Shown here piece after piece: positions 22,901 through 27,791 of a stretch of DNA of 27,791 nucleotides. The DNA comes from Isoetes engelmannii (taxonomy: Eukaryota > Streptophyta > Lycopodiopsida > Isoetales > Isoetaceae): positions 1 through 27,791 of the forward strand of contig JAANSK020065575.1 in the NCBI GenBank assembly GCA_011763485.2. Direction: 5' to 3'. How positions within the stretch are numbered: the first letter of the stretch is position 1; each line of letters starts with the position of its first letter. The notes beneath the pieces were generated by a model. It did not search any database. It was not told where the DNA came from and saw only the letters and a program-made list of their open reading frames with translations. Position numbers and translations under genes: made by a program.

Positions 22901-25900
22901 ACTTGTACAACAAATTGCTTTTTGTCATAGAAGATTCTAACCTCACCAAAAGCAAGCACAAAAGTCACTGACAGAATCACTGCAGCCACAGGATTAAATA
23001 TCTTATCCAGGAATATTGGAAGAGCCTGCAAGAATCCCACATAATCTCAAGAATGAATATAACAAGATAAAAAAAAAAAGTTTGGTCAACTGATATTTAA
23101 TGTACACACATACCCTGCATAATTTTTAATCAGAAAAGATAGTCTTTAATATGTGATGTAAACCACTCTCAGCATCTCTTTACCCCAAATGCAGGCTAAG
23201 TTGGAGATGGCAACAGATCGTAAGTGTTTGGAAATGGAGGCGGAACTGCATTTCAAATGAGTTCCTTGCTCCTCTTCCACTCAATTTAGTACAAATCCAA
23301 CAAAATTTGAATAGAAGGAATCCCATATGTGGCAATCATGGTTTCTCAAGCAATAGAAAACGGATGTCTTGCATTTGTTTCAAAATTGCACCTTCTTTTC
23401 AGGGGCGTTTCGCTGCCATGTATAAATCTTGTTAAGCAAGCTGATTTATCTAGAAGTGGGAACGGAAAGCAGCCAAGAGGCCACAAGGATGGATGCTTTA
23501 GTGCTTCAAAAGGAAGGGGTGCTTTGTAAGAAGCGCAAAGGGAGAAAGCTTTTGACCAAGTCTTTGAAATCCTAATTTAGGTCAGTGGAAAGGTTGTGTA
23601 AATAACTGAGGATCCTGGACCTCCCTGAAGCCAATCCTTCGTCTGATAGACGCTTCTTATTGAGTCATCATGTGCTCTTATCATACACTTCCAATGGGTA
23701 CAACTGAATGTTATCAGGGGCATTGACCTGTTCTAAGTTCTGTCAAACAGTCTAATTTATCTAAAGTTCTGAGCTCAGGGAAAGCTGCCAAGGGAGCACA
23801 ATGAGGGACATTTTAAATTTGAAAGTAAGAAAGCCCAGTGATTTACAGGTAAATGCCCCTCCAGTCGTGCCTAAAATTTGCTAATTTCCAGTGGAATTGT
23901 ATTTTTATTGGGCCACAGTGAGACAGAGGAGAGTATGACTTGTTAATGCTGAAGCTAGTTAACTTAATGTGTCTGACCAGGTTGTTGAGGATGTCCATGT
24001 TGGTGCGCGTTGTCCATTTAGTCATTTAGACAGGAAGTTGAATCCAAGATTTTCCAATCACAAAGGCTGTGCATGTTTCAATAACAGTTTCACATGTCTA
24101 TATTACATTATTCTTGCCAGCCTTACCCAGCATGCCTCTTTCAACAAGAAGAAACAAGCAACAAGAGAATTCCAGCAATAAAACGAGCTTAAGTGGTCTA
24201 GACCAATATACAATCTTATTTTCTTAAGTGGTCTAGACATGAGTTGTCCTATTTGGATGGTTAGCCGGTTGTGCTTTTTCTTGTTTTCGATTACCTCCAT
24301 TGCCACTGCATTACAGAGGAGTAATGTGACCAGAAGTTGGTGTTGCTTTTGTACGACAGGAAATATCTTTGCTGCAAAAGGAACAGTTGTCAGTTTGTTA
24401 CAAGCATGATGAACAAACAAGCTGATGCAATCATACATCTTCAAGAAGCATTTCGCGAAATTCATATCATGGCAAATTGAAATCATTCAATACATCCGGG
24501 CAGCCTTCAGATTCGGCATTAGATGTTTTAATGCCTGGCATAGTTCAAATTACTCTAATTGGACTGGCTAACGTGCTTCAAAAAACGAAAAATCTTAGGT
24601 TCACTCAGCAATAAGCACCAGACGAAACTAAAGACAATACACACTTGTTCTGGGCTTTAATGTAGCCTCTTATTTTTGTACCTTGCGCGTCTCAAATATC
24701 TTGTAATTATTTTGTAAACTTGCAAATGATTAGTATTATTACCAAAGCATTTTGACTCATTTGCCTTGCATGCCACTTGAACTAGTAAGACTTCCCATTT
24801 ATCAATACAGTCCAAATGTCAATATTTCCATAACATGATGTTCGGATACAGAATGCTTGTTAAAATTAATCAGAAAAGAGTTCAAGTTCCACACATGCTG
24901 CTGAATGACTATTGACTGAATTGAAGAAATACAACAGCAGTGTCAAAGGCGCTTTAGCAAGAAGAAAGACACAATATGGCAATGGAACAACATGTCTACG
25001 TCTGGAGCATTGGAAGTGAGACTCTGTTGAAGACCTTGGTTCAGATGTGTGGCTATTGTAGTTTTTCAATGACCCATTTTACTAGAATTATATATCATAG
25101 ATTAAGGTAGACATTGGTGACACCATAAGCAAGCCTGTTCTGCAGTGTCCCAAGAAGTCATCAACATGAGAAGCTCTAGGTTATTGACATAATTATATGA
25201 ACTAACATTTGGTTAACGGAATGTAGAGAAGGCATATTTAAAAAATGCAGTAAGATTAGATTGGAAAATGCCACTTCTCAGAAATGGAAGATTCGTAATT
25301 AGCTACGGCCTATAGCTTTACCCCTGCAATAAGGAGGGTTCTAACATATGTACATGCCGTGCATCATATTCCCCAGGTTTAATTTGTGTTACCAAAAACT
25401 TGACATTTTACAACAATCCATCTATATTATTGGGATTCTGCTGGTATACAGGAATTGTAATTACAAGCAGATTAAAGAGGAGAGAAGGAGCTTTCAAGTG
25501 GTTTCTAGAAATCACTTAAGTACCCAGGTTTATAGCACCTACATCTTTGTAAAATAAATCTGCTGGCTGTAGCAAGCAAGTGAACAATTTTAAGGAAGCC
25601 AGGCAGCCTAGAGGAATGCCAACCTATTTGCTCATGATCAGAAGCAGCATTGATCACCTTAGTTAAAACGAATGATGAACTGATGTTCTTGTCGATGTCC
25701 GTGCGCAATAAAAAAGGACACAGCATCACCTATTAAGTGAAAATGGCTTGATCATCTACATCTAGCAAGATTTATAATGACGATACACTTTTTATCACTT
25801 TAAACTTTACGACAACTATTACATCCACTCGGGCATCAAGAAGTATCCAAGCCACCAAAAATGTAAGACCACTTCATAACTGATACTAAAAAGCTTACCA

Positions 25901-26136
25901 GCCTGTTTTTTTTCAGTGTCCGTTCCACTCCTTTGAAGGACTTCCAAATCCACAAGTCCAAGAGACATCAGCCCAAGCGTTAGACCAGACATGATGCCTG
26001 CGAATATGACTAAAAAGGTCGATATGCCTGCATATGCCCACCACCATCCCGTCCCAAATGGTACGTCCTCGCTTGACTTTGAAAACCTGCCACTAGTGGT
26101 GAGCAGAAGCAGCACTTTTGTAGCCGCTAATACCAT
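7840..26136 (-). CDS. DUF21 (CNNM/CorC-like) membrane protein with paired CBS domain, 13 coding exons
   Basis: The family is the plant DUF21-CBS proteins (Arabidopsis CBSDUF group, related to animal CNNM and bacterial CorC); an ion-transport or magnesium-related membrane role is inferred from those relatives. Join order: 26136-25899, 24371-24295, 23025-22942, 16584-16471, 9567-9481, 9374-9303, 9227-9160, 9076-8989, 8924-8851, 8771-8348, 8267-8221, 8146-8074, 7953-7840. All phases agree and give about 519 residues, near the usual family length. DUF21 spans about residues 30-200, with hydrophobic segments near 31-60, 92-111, 118-140 and 150-171 and the signature [16 protein letters not shown]1 is about 226-300. 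CBS2 is split (302-326 and 426-450) by a Q/H-rich acidic linker. The ATG at 26136 is the first in-frame Met after an upstream in-frame TAA. All introns are GT-AG except intron 8 (GC-AG). Introns 3 and 4 are filled with transposon fossils. Confidence 0.95.
8074..8146 (-). CDS. DUF21-CBS gene, exon 12
   Basis: Completes Arg-458, then residues 459-482 ([20 protein letters not shown], then HRMV), a basic, Ser-rich tail. The strong donor GTGAGT was chosen over GTGGTG three bases upstream; both keep the frame. Confidence 0.88.
8221..8267 (-). CDS. DUF21-CBS gene, exon 11
   Basis: Residues 443-457 ([15 protein letters not shown]) plus two bases of Arg-458, the invariant segment after CBS2. Acceptor AAACAG, donor GTAAGT. 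Confidence 0.94.
8348..8771 (-). CDS. DUF21-CBS gene, exon 10 (split CBS2 with Q/H-rich linker)
   Basis: Completes Arg-301, then residues 302-442. It opens [17 protein letters not shown], then HMAAVV of CBS2, and ends [17 protein letters not shown]. Between them lies a linker of about 100 residues with [10 protein letters not shown] (333-342) followed by acidic and polar sequence. The linker is variable across this family. Confidence 0.95.
8851..8924 (-). CDS. DUF21-CBS gene, exon 9
   Basis: Residues 277-300 ([20 protein letters not shown], then RRIP) plus two bases of Arg-301; the end of CBS1. Acceptor CTCTTCAG, donor GTACAA. Confidence 0.94.
8925..8988 (-). other. GC-AG intron (intron 8 of the DUF21 gene)
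   Basis: This 64-bp intron starts GCAAGT and ends TTCAG. Using any GT instead would break the frame or the conserved GLLLVKNLL junction. The GCAAGT donor is the usual strong context of plant GC-AG introns. The duplicate at 161-592 has the same GC donor (GCAAGC), so the non-canonical site predates that duplication. Confidence 0.92.
8989..9076 (-). CDS. DUF21-CBS gene, exon 8 (followed by a GC donor)
   Basis: Completes Trp-247, then residues 248-276 ([20 protein letters not shown], then PRNIIGLLL) of CBS1. The exon ends TTG followed by GCAAGT, so its donor is GC rather than GT. Family alignment (GLLL then VKxLL) fixes this junction. Confidence 0.93.
9160..9227 (-). CDS. DUF21-CBS gene, exon 7
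   Basis: Residues 225-246 plus two bases of the Trp-247 codon; starts [17 protein letters not shown], the opening of CBS1. Acceptor TTCATCAG, donor GTACGT. Confidence 0.94.
9303..9374 (-). CDS. DUF21-CBS gene, exon 6
   Basis: Residues 201-224 ([20 protein letters not shown], then LTTK), the highly conserved segment before the first CBS motif. Acceptor TTATAG, donor GTTTGG. Confidence 0.94.
9481..9567 (-). CDS. DUF21-CBS gene, exon 5
   Basis: Residues 172-200 ([20 protein letters not shown], then ALVSIHSKE), the cytoplasmic segment after the last membrane helix. Acceptor GCAG, donor GTATGC, phase 0. Confidence 0.94.
9720..11180 (-). mobile_element. LINE (non-LTR) retrotransposon fragment, minus strand
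   Basis: RT motifs occur in order on the minus strand: [19 protein letters not shown] (about 10855-10915), [19 protein letters not shown] (about 10690-10745), then [17 protein letters not shown] (about 10210-10265) and [10 protein letters not shown] (about 10115-10145), the catalytic YADD box. Downstream sequence to about 9720 looks like the post-RT region. Stops and frame changes separate the blocks, so it is dead. The GVKQGCP region occurs two to three times (see repeat at 10168-10620). It lies in intron 4 and runs opposite to the next LINE. Confidence 0.82.
10168..10620 (-). repeat. Diverged ~330-bp tandem duplication inside the minus LINE
   Basis: Sequence from 10168 (GCATTGCTCC) recurs from 10498 (GCATTGCTCC), both passing through CATCCTTGCTTAACACC, the complement of the GVKQGC codons. 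A third partial match (GATGTTACTCTGCAGTTTTT) lies near 10405-10430. The copies are clearly diverged. They may be an old tandem duplication or overlapping insertions of related LINEs. Confidence 0.65.
12594..12787. mobile_element. ~194-bp non-autonomous DNA transposon with C-run termini, inserted in the plus LINE
   Basis: The 7-bp sequence TTTCAGT flanks the insert on both sides (12587-12593 and 12788-12794; 8 bp if the following C is counted). The ends begin CGGGT/ACCCG and run inward to homopolymeric C, including 18 consecutive C at 12612-12629 on the left and G-rich GGGGAGGGGAGGGGGGG (12759-12775) on the right, so the termini are rough inverted repeats. CCGGAAAA words recur inside. Removing the insert and one flank copy (201 bp) leaves the LINE frame reading KVQFQS then LDFSINKI without interruption. 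The 7-8-bp duplication suggests a hAT-like mobiliser, but the family is not certain. Confidence 0.72.
13451..14016 (+). repeat. Two ~310-bp tandem units, probable LINE 3' UTR
   Basis: Unit 1 (13451-13760) and unit 2 (13761-14016) share ACACTAG.ACATCTA, AGAATTCCTTTCA, TAGTATTATTC, TTTTTAGTGTCTTGGAG and the closing CATA.ACCCTATGGG. They lie just downstream of the LINE C-terminal region, where a 3' UTR is expected. Confidence 0.75.
14017..15181. other. Intron 4 sequence without recognised genes
   Basis: AT-rich sequence with one plus open frame (14104-14361) of no known family. A ~52-bp unit ending ATAAAATCTGTAGGCCT occurs at 14887-14939 and 14968-15018, spaced 81 bp. Nothing else stands out. 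Confidence 0.45.
14887..15018. repeat. Two-copy ~52-bp direct repeat
   Basis: Copies at 14887-14939 and 14968-15018 begin TCTCAA.CAGCAAT and end TAAAATCTGTAGGCCT, with a few substitutions between. Confidence 0.8.
15182..15872 (-). repeat. Two tandem copies (~363-bp period) of a tRNA-derived SINE-like unit
   Basis: Copy A (15182-15480) and copy B (15545-15872) align along their length. On the minus strand each has a pol III A-box-like TAGCTCGCTGG / TAGCTTGTTGG (15345 and 15708 inward), an anticodon-arm-like spacer beginning AAAGCATT, and a B-box GGTTCGAGTC (copy A, 15275-15284) or GGATCGAGTC (copy B, 15638-15647). Spacing of the boxes is tRNA-like. The conserved unit extends beyond the tRNA-like head on both sides, so either a SINE plus flank was duplicated or the unit is a longer tRNA-related repeat. 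Confidence 0.6.
15721..15796. repeat. 38-bp tandem duplication within SINE-like copy B
   Basis: CTATTAAATCTATGTTTTTT, then TATAGCACC, occurs twice in a row (15721-15758 and 15759-15796); copy A has it once. It is a late slippage event specific to copy B. Confidence 0.85.
15873..16470. other. Intron 4 sequence next to exon 4
   Basis: No coding or repeat structure recognised apart from a near-inverted pair CTTCTGTCAGAAG at 16291-16303. The last bases form the donor-proximal part of intron 4. Confidence 0.4.
16471..16584 (-). CDS. DUF21-CBS gene, exon 4
   Basis: Residues 134-171 ([17 protein letters not shown]...FPVGK): the conserved E-(I/V)-I-P-Q-A motif across the exon junction, then the fourth membrane segment. 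Acceptor TGGACAG, donor GTAAGC. This small exon sits between two introns of more than 6 kb. Confidence 0.95.
16585..17001. other. Intron 3 sequence between exon 4 and the copia element
   Basis: AT-rich, no open frame of note. It holds the acceptor-side polypyrimidine and branch region of intron 3 on the minus strand and ends with the 5-bp TATAA copy flanking the copia element. Confidence 0.5.
17002..17204 (-). repeat. 3' LTR of the copia fossil
   Basis: About 203 bp, sharing both ends and most of its length with the LTR at 21786-21959. A purine tract AGGGGAA (17205-17211, minus strand) lies immediately upstream. Confidence 0.9.
19850..20580 (-). mobile_element. 5'-truncated LINE inserted in the copia fossil
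   Basis: On the minus strand, [20 protein letters not shown] (about 20405-20465) is followed by a cysteine-rich LINE tail region (CRFCQW-like, then EEHFIF and CPVCYEI in adjoining frames, about 20270-20370) and by [12 protein letters not shown]-like sequence (about 20180-20220). The same order is seen in the plus LINE at 13080-13330 ([24 protein letters not shown]), so they are one family. It separates two recognisable gag regions of the host element. The tail near 19855-19890 contains a TTTTAGTGTTC word like the plus LINE 3' repeat. Only the C-terminal end is present; frames are broken. Confidence 0.7.
21550..21720 (-). repeat. Extra partial LTR plus second primer-binding site inside the copia 5' end
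   Basis: 21606-21720 is LTR-like. It is followed inward by a second TGGCATCAGAGCC (21593-21605) and a leader segment (about 21550-21592) that repeats 21720-21772. The 5' end therefore has LTR, primer site, leader, partial LTR, primer site, leader in tandem. Confidence 0.82.
21773..21785 (-). other. Copia primer-binding site (initiator tRNA-Met type)
   Basis: TGGCATCAGAGCC on the minus strand, directly after the 5' LTR end. Plant copia elements commonly prime from initiator tRNA-Met with a TGGTATCAGAGC-type site. A second identical site lies at 21593-21605. Confidence 0.85.
21786..21959 (-). repeat. 5' LTR of the copia fossil
   Basis: About 174 bp, starting TGTTGAATATCTC and ending CCTACA on the minus strand, directly followed by the primer-binding site. 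Flanked outside by TATAA. Confidence 0.9.
21965..22370. other. Intron 3 sequence between the copia element and the tandem repeat
   Basis: No recognised gene or repeat. Short minus open frame only. Confidence 0.4.
22371..22737. repeat. 157-bp tandem repeat, about 2.3 copies
   Basis: Unit 1 starts about 22371 and unit 2 about 22528 (AGGATGAGTACAAGATTAAA at 22381 and 22538). A third, partial unit covers only the unit end (22686-22737, closing GGACAAGAAAATCAATTCCA). Copies 1 and 2 are over nine-tenths identical by eye. The 132-codon minus frame here (22290-22688) is a by-product of the repeat. Confidence 0.9.
22942..23025 (-). CDS. DUF21-CBS gene, exon 3
   Basis: Residues 106-133 ([10 protein letters not shown]...VTFVLAFGE), the third membrane segment. 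Phase 0 at both ends, acceptor CTTGCAG, donor GTTAGA. Confidence 0.95.
23026..24294. other. Intron 2 of the DUF21 gene, nothing recognised
   Basis: No known element. Short duplicates of AAGTGGTCTAGAC lie at about 24191-24203 and 24226-24238. Confidence 0.5.
24295..24371 (-). CDS. DUF21-CBS gene, exon 2
   Basis: Residues 80-105, beginning [20 protein letters not shown] and ending AVAME. The acceptor TTTTGCAG and donor GTAATC are clear. It carries the second DUF21 membrane segment and restores phase 0 after the phase-1 end of exon 1. Confidence 0.95.
24372..25898. other. Intron 1 of the DUF21 gene, nothing recognised
   Basis: AT-rich sequence with scattered short open frames on both strands; none resembles a known family and no repeat structure was found by eye. 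Confidence 0.5.
25899..26136 (-). CDS. DUF21-CBS gene, exon 1 (start codon)
   Basis: Residues 1-79 plus one base. It holds the short N-terminus, the first hydrophobic segment ([17 protein letters not shown]) and the DUF21 core [20 protein letters not shown]. The donor GTAAGC follows the Ala/Gly codon; translation past it gives non-family sequence, which confirms the boundary. Confidence 0.95.
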
Positions 26137-26499
26137 GTTTTTCGTTCTTAGGGAAAGACCCTTTTAAAATTAGATACTGAGCTTTGAAGCTACCATCTCT
26201 GTATTTACCATTCAATATATCTACCGATCCCTTGTAAAAGTTACTTCCTTTGGCAACGTTTCTCAAAGACTTTCTGAAACACAATTCTGGGCGACAACAC
26301 AAAAGGTAAGCATTGAAACCATCCGAAGCACGGGAGCGAGCCATTCAATCGGAAATGAATCGGCATATCGAAGGTCCAAAAGGTTCGCCATGTTTAAGGA
26401 AATCATCCCAGCTCTCTAGGTTAAGCGAGAGTCGTTAACTTGATCAAGATTTGGAGACCTTGAATGTTTAAACCTCACTCCCAAAGCCTGGTCTTGCTT

Positions 26500-26660
26500 G
26501 TAGCCACGTGAACCATGCATGATTATTTTATTTGACCACAGAATCATTTCTTCAATGTTAGGCTAAACCACAAATAATTAAGCACCTTCTTCGGGTAATC
26601 CGTTGTGTTTCAATGAGCTGGTCTTGGATCCGACTTGGCCTGGCCACGTGGCCACATTTT
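26500..26660. promoter_or_regulatory. Two G-boxes and an RY element upstream of the DUF21 gene
   Basis: CACGTG occurs at 26505-26510 and again at 26645-26650, the second at the centre of a 14-bp palindrome (26641-26654). A CATGCATG RY-type motif lies at 26514-26521 beside the first G-box. They are 370-520 bp upstream of the DUF21 start codon. G-boxes bind bZIP and bHLH factors and RY motifs bind B3 factors. Whether these sites act on this gene is inference, since the transcription start is unknown. Confidence 0.45.
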
Positions 26661-27099
26661 TTTTGGCTTGTTTTCATGAAGCAGAGCTCCTGCCGTAAAC
26701 CACGAGGACCAGCATTCTGCTGGTTATTTCAGTGTATTTTTGAAATTGGTTCTTTTTAGGGAACTTTATTACCACTTTGGTAGGCGGCGCCACCAGAGCG
26801 CCGCCAGTCATTCTGCAGAGCCCTGCTTCAACGGATATGCCCTGCTTCAATCTGCTCTTCGATCTCCGGCAAGCTAAGCTTTCACCCCGACACCCCAACA
26901 CCGCCGGAACAGGGTTTCTCTTATAAGCTTGAAGAACGACCTTTCACTCCGATCCGGAGCTTCGAAACGAAGAAGAAGCAGAAAAAACCTTTGTTTATCT
27001 GCTGCAAAACTCTTGATTCCGGCGATGGATCCTCTGCTCTCCTGCAGACTGTGACTTCGCTTCTTCGTCGGATTCCGTCATCAAAAGCCCTTTCTTTCT

Positions 27100-27245
27100 T
27101 GCCTTTTGTTACCTTTCAAGATTTCTTCTTGCCTTTCGTAAGCCTTTCGTTCTTTCATAAGCCTTTCTTTCTTTCGTAAGCCTTGCCTTTCTTTAACTTT
27201 CTTTCTTCGTTACCTTTCTTTCTTTCTTGCCTTTCTTTCTTGCAC
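27100..27245. repeat. CTTT/CCTTT pyrimidine-rich low-complexity tract
   Basis: Nearly all-pyrimidine plus strand built from CTTT, CCTTT and the longer recurring unit CTTTCGTAAGCC. On the DUF21 sense strand it is a GAAA/GAAAG purine tract about 1 kb upstream of the start codon. Confidence 0.8.
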
Positions 27246-27284
27246 ATATTCTGCTGCAAAAACAGAGTTCCTTTTCATAGATAG

Positions 27285-27415
27285 CAAGAAATTTATGGCA
27301 CAGATAGCACAGATAGCAAGAAATTTACGGCAGCTCTTCTACCTTCTTCATATCTACAGCACAGTATTTACCATTTTAAAGCAGAAACAGACCATTTTAA
27401 AGCAGGATCGGCTTT
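27285..27415. repeat. Two short tandem duplications
   Basis: The unit CAGATAGCAAGAAATTTA appears twice (about 27281-27328, second copy after an extra CACAGATAG), and ACCATTTTAAAGCAG appears twice at about 27370-27405. These look like replication-slippage duplications. Confidence 0.7.
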
Positions 27416-27689
27416 TTGAAGCAAGAGCAGCTTCAAATTTCTCTGGCTGTGGAAAAATTTGCACCGATTCTTGGCCCTCCTGCTTTTTTTTCAAAATGCC
27501 CTAACATGGAAGACGGCTCAGCATTTTTCTTCTTTTTTGCATTGGAAACGCCATAGCTGTGCTCTGTTTCAACTATTTTTTTCTTTGATCCGGCATTAGA
27601 TGTAGCAAATCGGTCGTTTCTTTAAGAGGGCACCATAGCAGATCGATGAGCAGAGGAGCAGGGGAAGAATACCGGACGCAAAACGCTGC

Positions 27690-27791
27690 TCCTCGTGGTC
27701 TACATGCGTGAACCCACGGGTACTGGAGGGTTCCCTGGGGGAAACCAGCTGGCGGCTGCGCCGCTCGGGGCTAACGCCCCTCGCGGCGGCG
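27690..27791. other. GC-rich hairpin-forming sequence at the window edge
   Basis: Two inverted repeats are visible: GGTTCCC/GGGAAACC around 27729-27747 and CGCCGC...GGGGC/GCCCC...GCGGCG around 27758-27788 with a TAAC loop. It is much more GC-rich than the rest of the window. It could be the edge of a repeat or of a CpG-rich gene start; the window ends before this can be told. Confidence 0.4.

Larger units (their letters stand above)
26137..27791. other. 5' flank of the DUF21 gene, no supported coding sequence
   Basis: No open frame here resembles a known protein. The stretch holds the G-box/RY cluster, an inverted repeat at 26784-26806 (arms GGCGGCGC/GCGCCGCC), a pyrimidine-rich tract, short tandem duplications around 27285-27415 and GC-rich hairpin sequence at the end. 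Composition moves from AT-rich to GC-rich over the last 100 bp, so another element or gene may begin at the window edge. Confidence 0.5.

Noticed and set aside
1-27791. CRISPR array, bacterial operon or viral integrase-type system
   Set aside because: No regularly spaced repeats, no ribosome-binding-site gene strings; the spliced gene and plant transposons show a plant nuclear locus.

Overview
This is nuclear DNA of a land plant, probably one with a large, repeat-rich genome; fern and gymnosperm are both plausible, but nothing here fixes the lineage. The evidence is one intact, spliced plant-type gene with kilobase introns, a nuclear fragment of plant-type mitochondrial small-subunit rRNA, and many decayed Ty1/copia, Ty3/gypsy, LINE, SINE and DNA-transposon remains. 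The intact gene, on the minus strand from 26136 to 7840, encodes a DUF21 (CNNM/CorC-like) membrane protein with a paired CBS domain. I resolved 13 coding exons whose phases all agree and give about 519 residues without a stop. Introns 1-4 are 1.3-6.9 kb and repeat-filled; introns 5-12 are 64-120 bp. Intron 8 has a GC-AG boundary. 

Layout. 1-600: chimeric duplicate made of a kinase-derived segment fused to exons 6-9 of the DUF21 gene, introns included. 600-2740: unrecognised AT-rich DNA. 2740-4230: decayed protein-kinase-like gene, minus strand. 4283-4483: nuclear copy of mitochondrial rrn18. 4820-5640: Ty3/gypsy fossil. 5700-7840: mostly unassigned, with a striking 91-nt near-perfect hairpin at 6497-6587. 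7840-9567: exons 13-5, tightly packed. 9568-16470 (intron 4): a minus LINE, a plus LINE interrupted by a ~194-bp DNA transposon, tandem repeats and two copies of a tRNA-derived SINE-like unit. 16471-16584: exon 4. 16585-22941 (intron 3): a Ty1/copia fossil with LTRs and a 5-bp target duplication, itself holding a LINE, followed by a 157-bp tandem repeat. 22942-26136: exons 3-1. 26137-27791: 5' flank with two G-boxes, an RY element, a CTTT-rich tract and GC-rich hairpins at the window end. 

Only the DUF21 gene looks functional. The rest mainly records nested insertions: transposon in LINE in intron, LINE in copia in intron, and local DNA-level duplication that copied part of the gene next to a kinase fragment. 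The hairpin at 6497 is the least explained structure and the best candidate for something undescribed.
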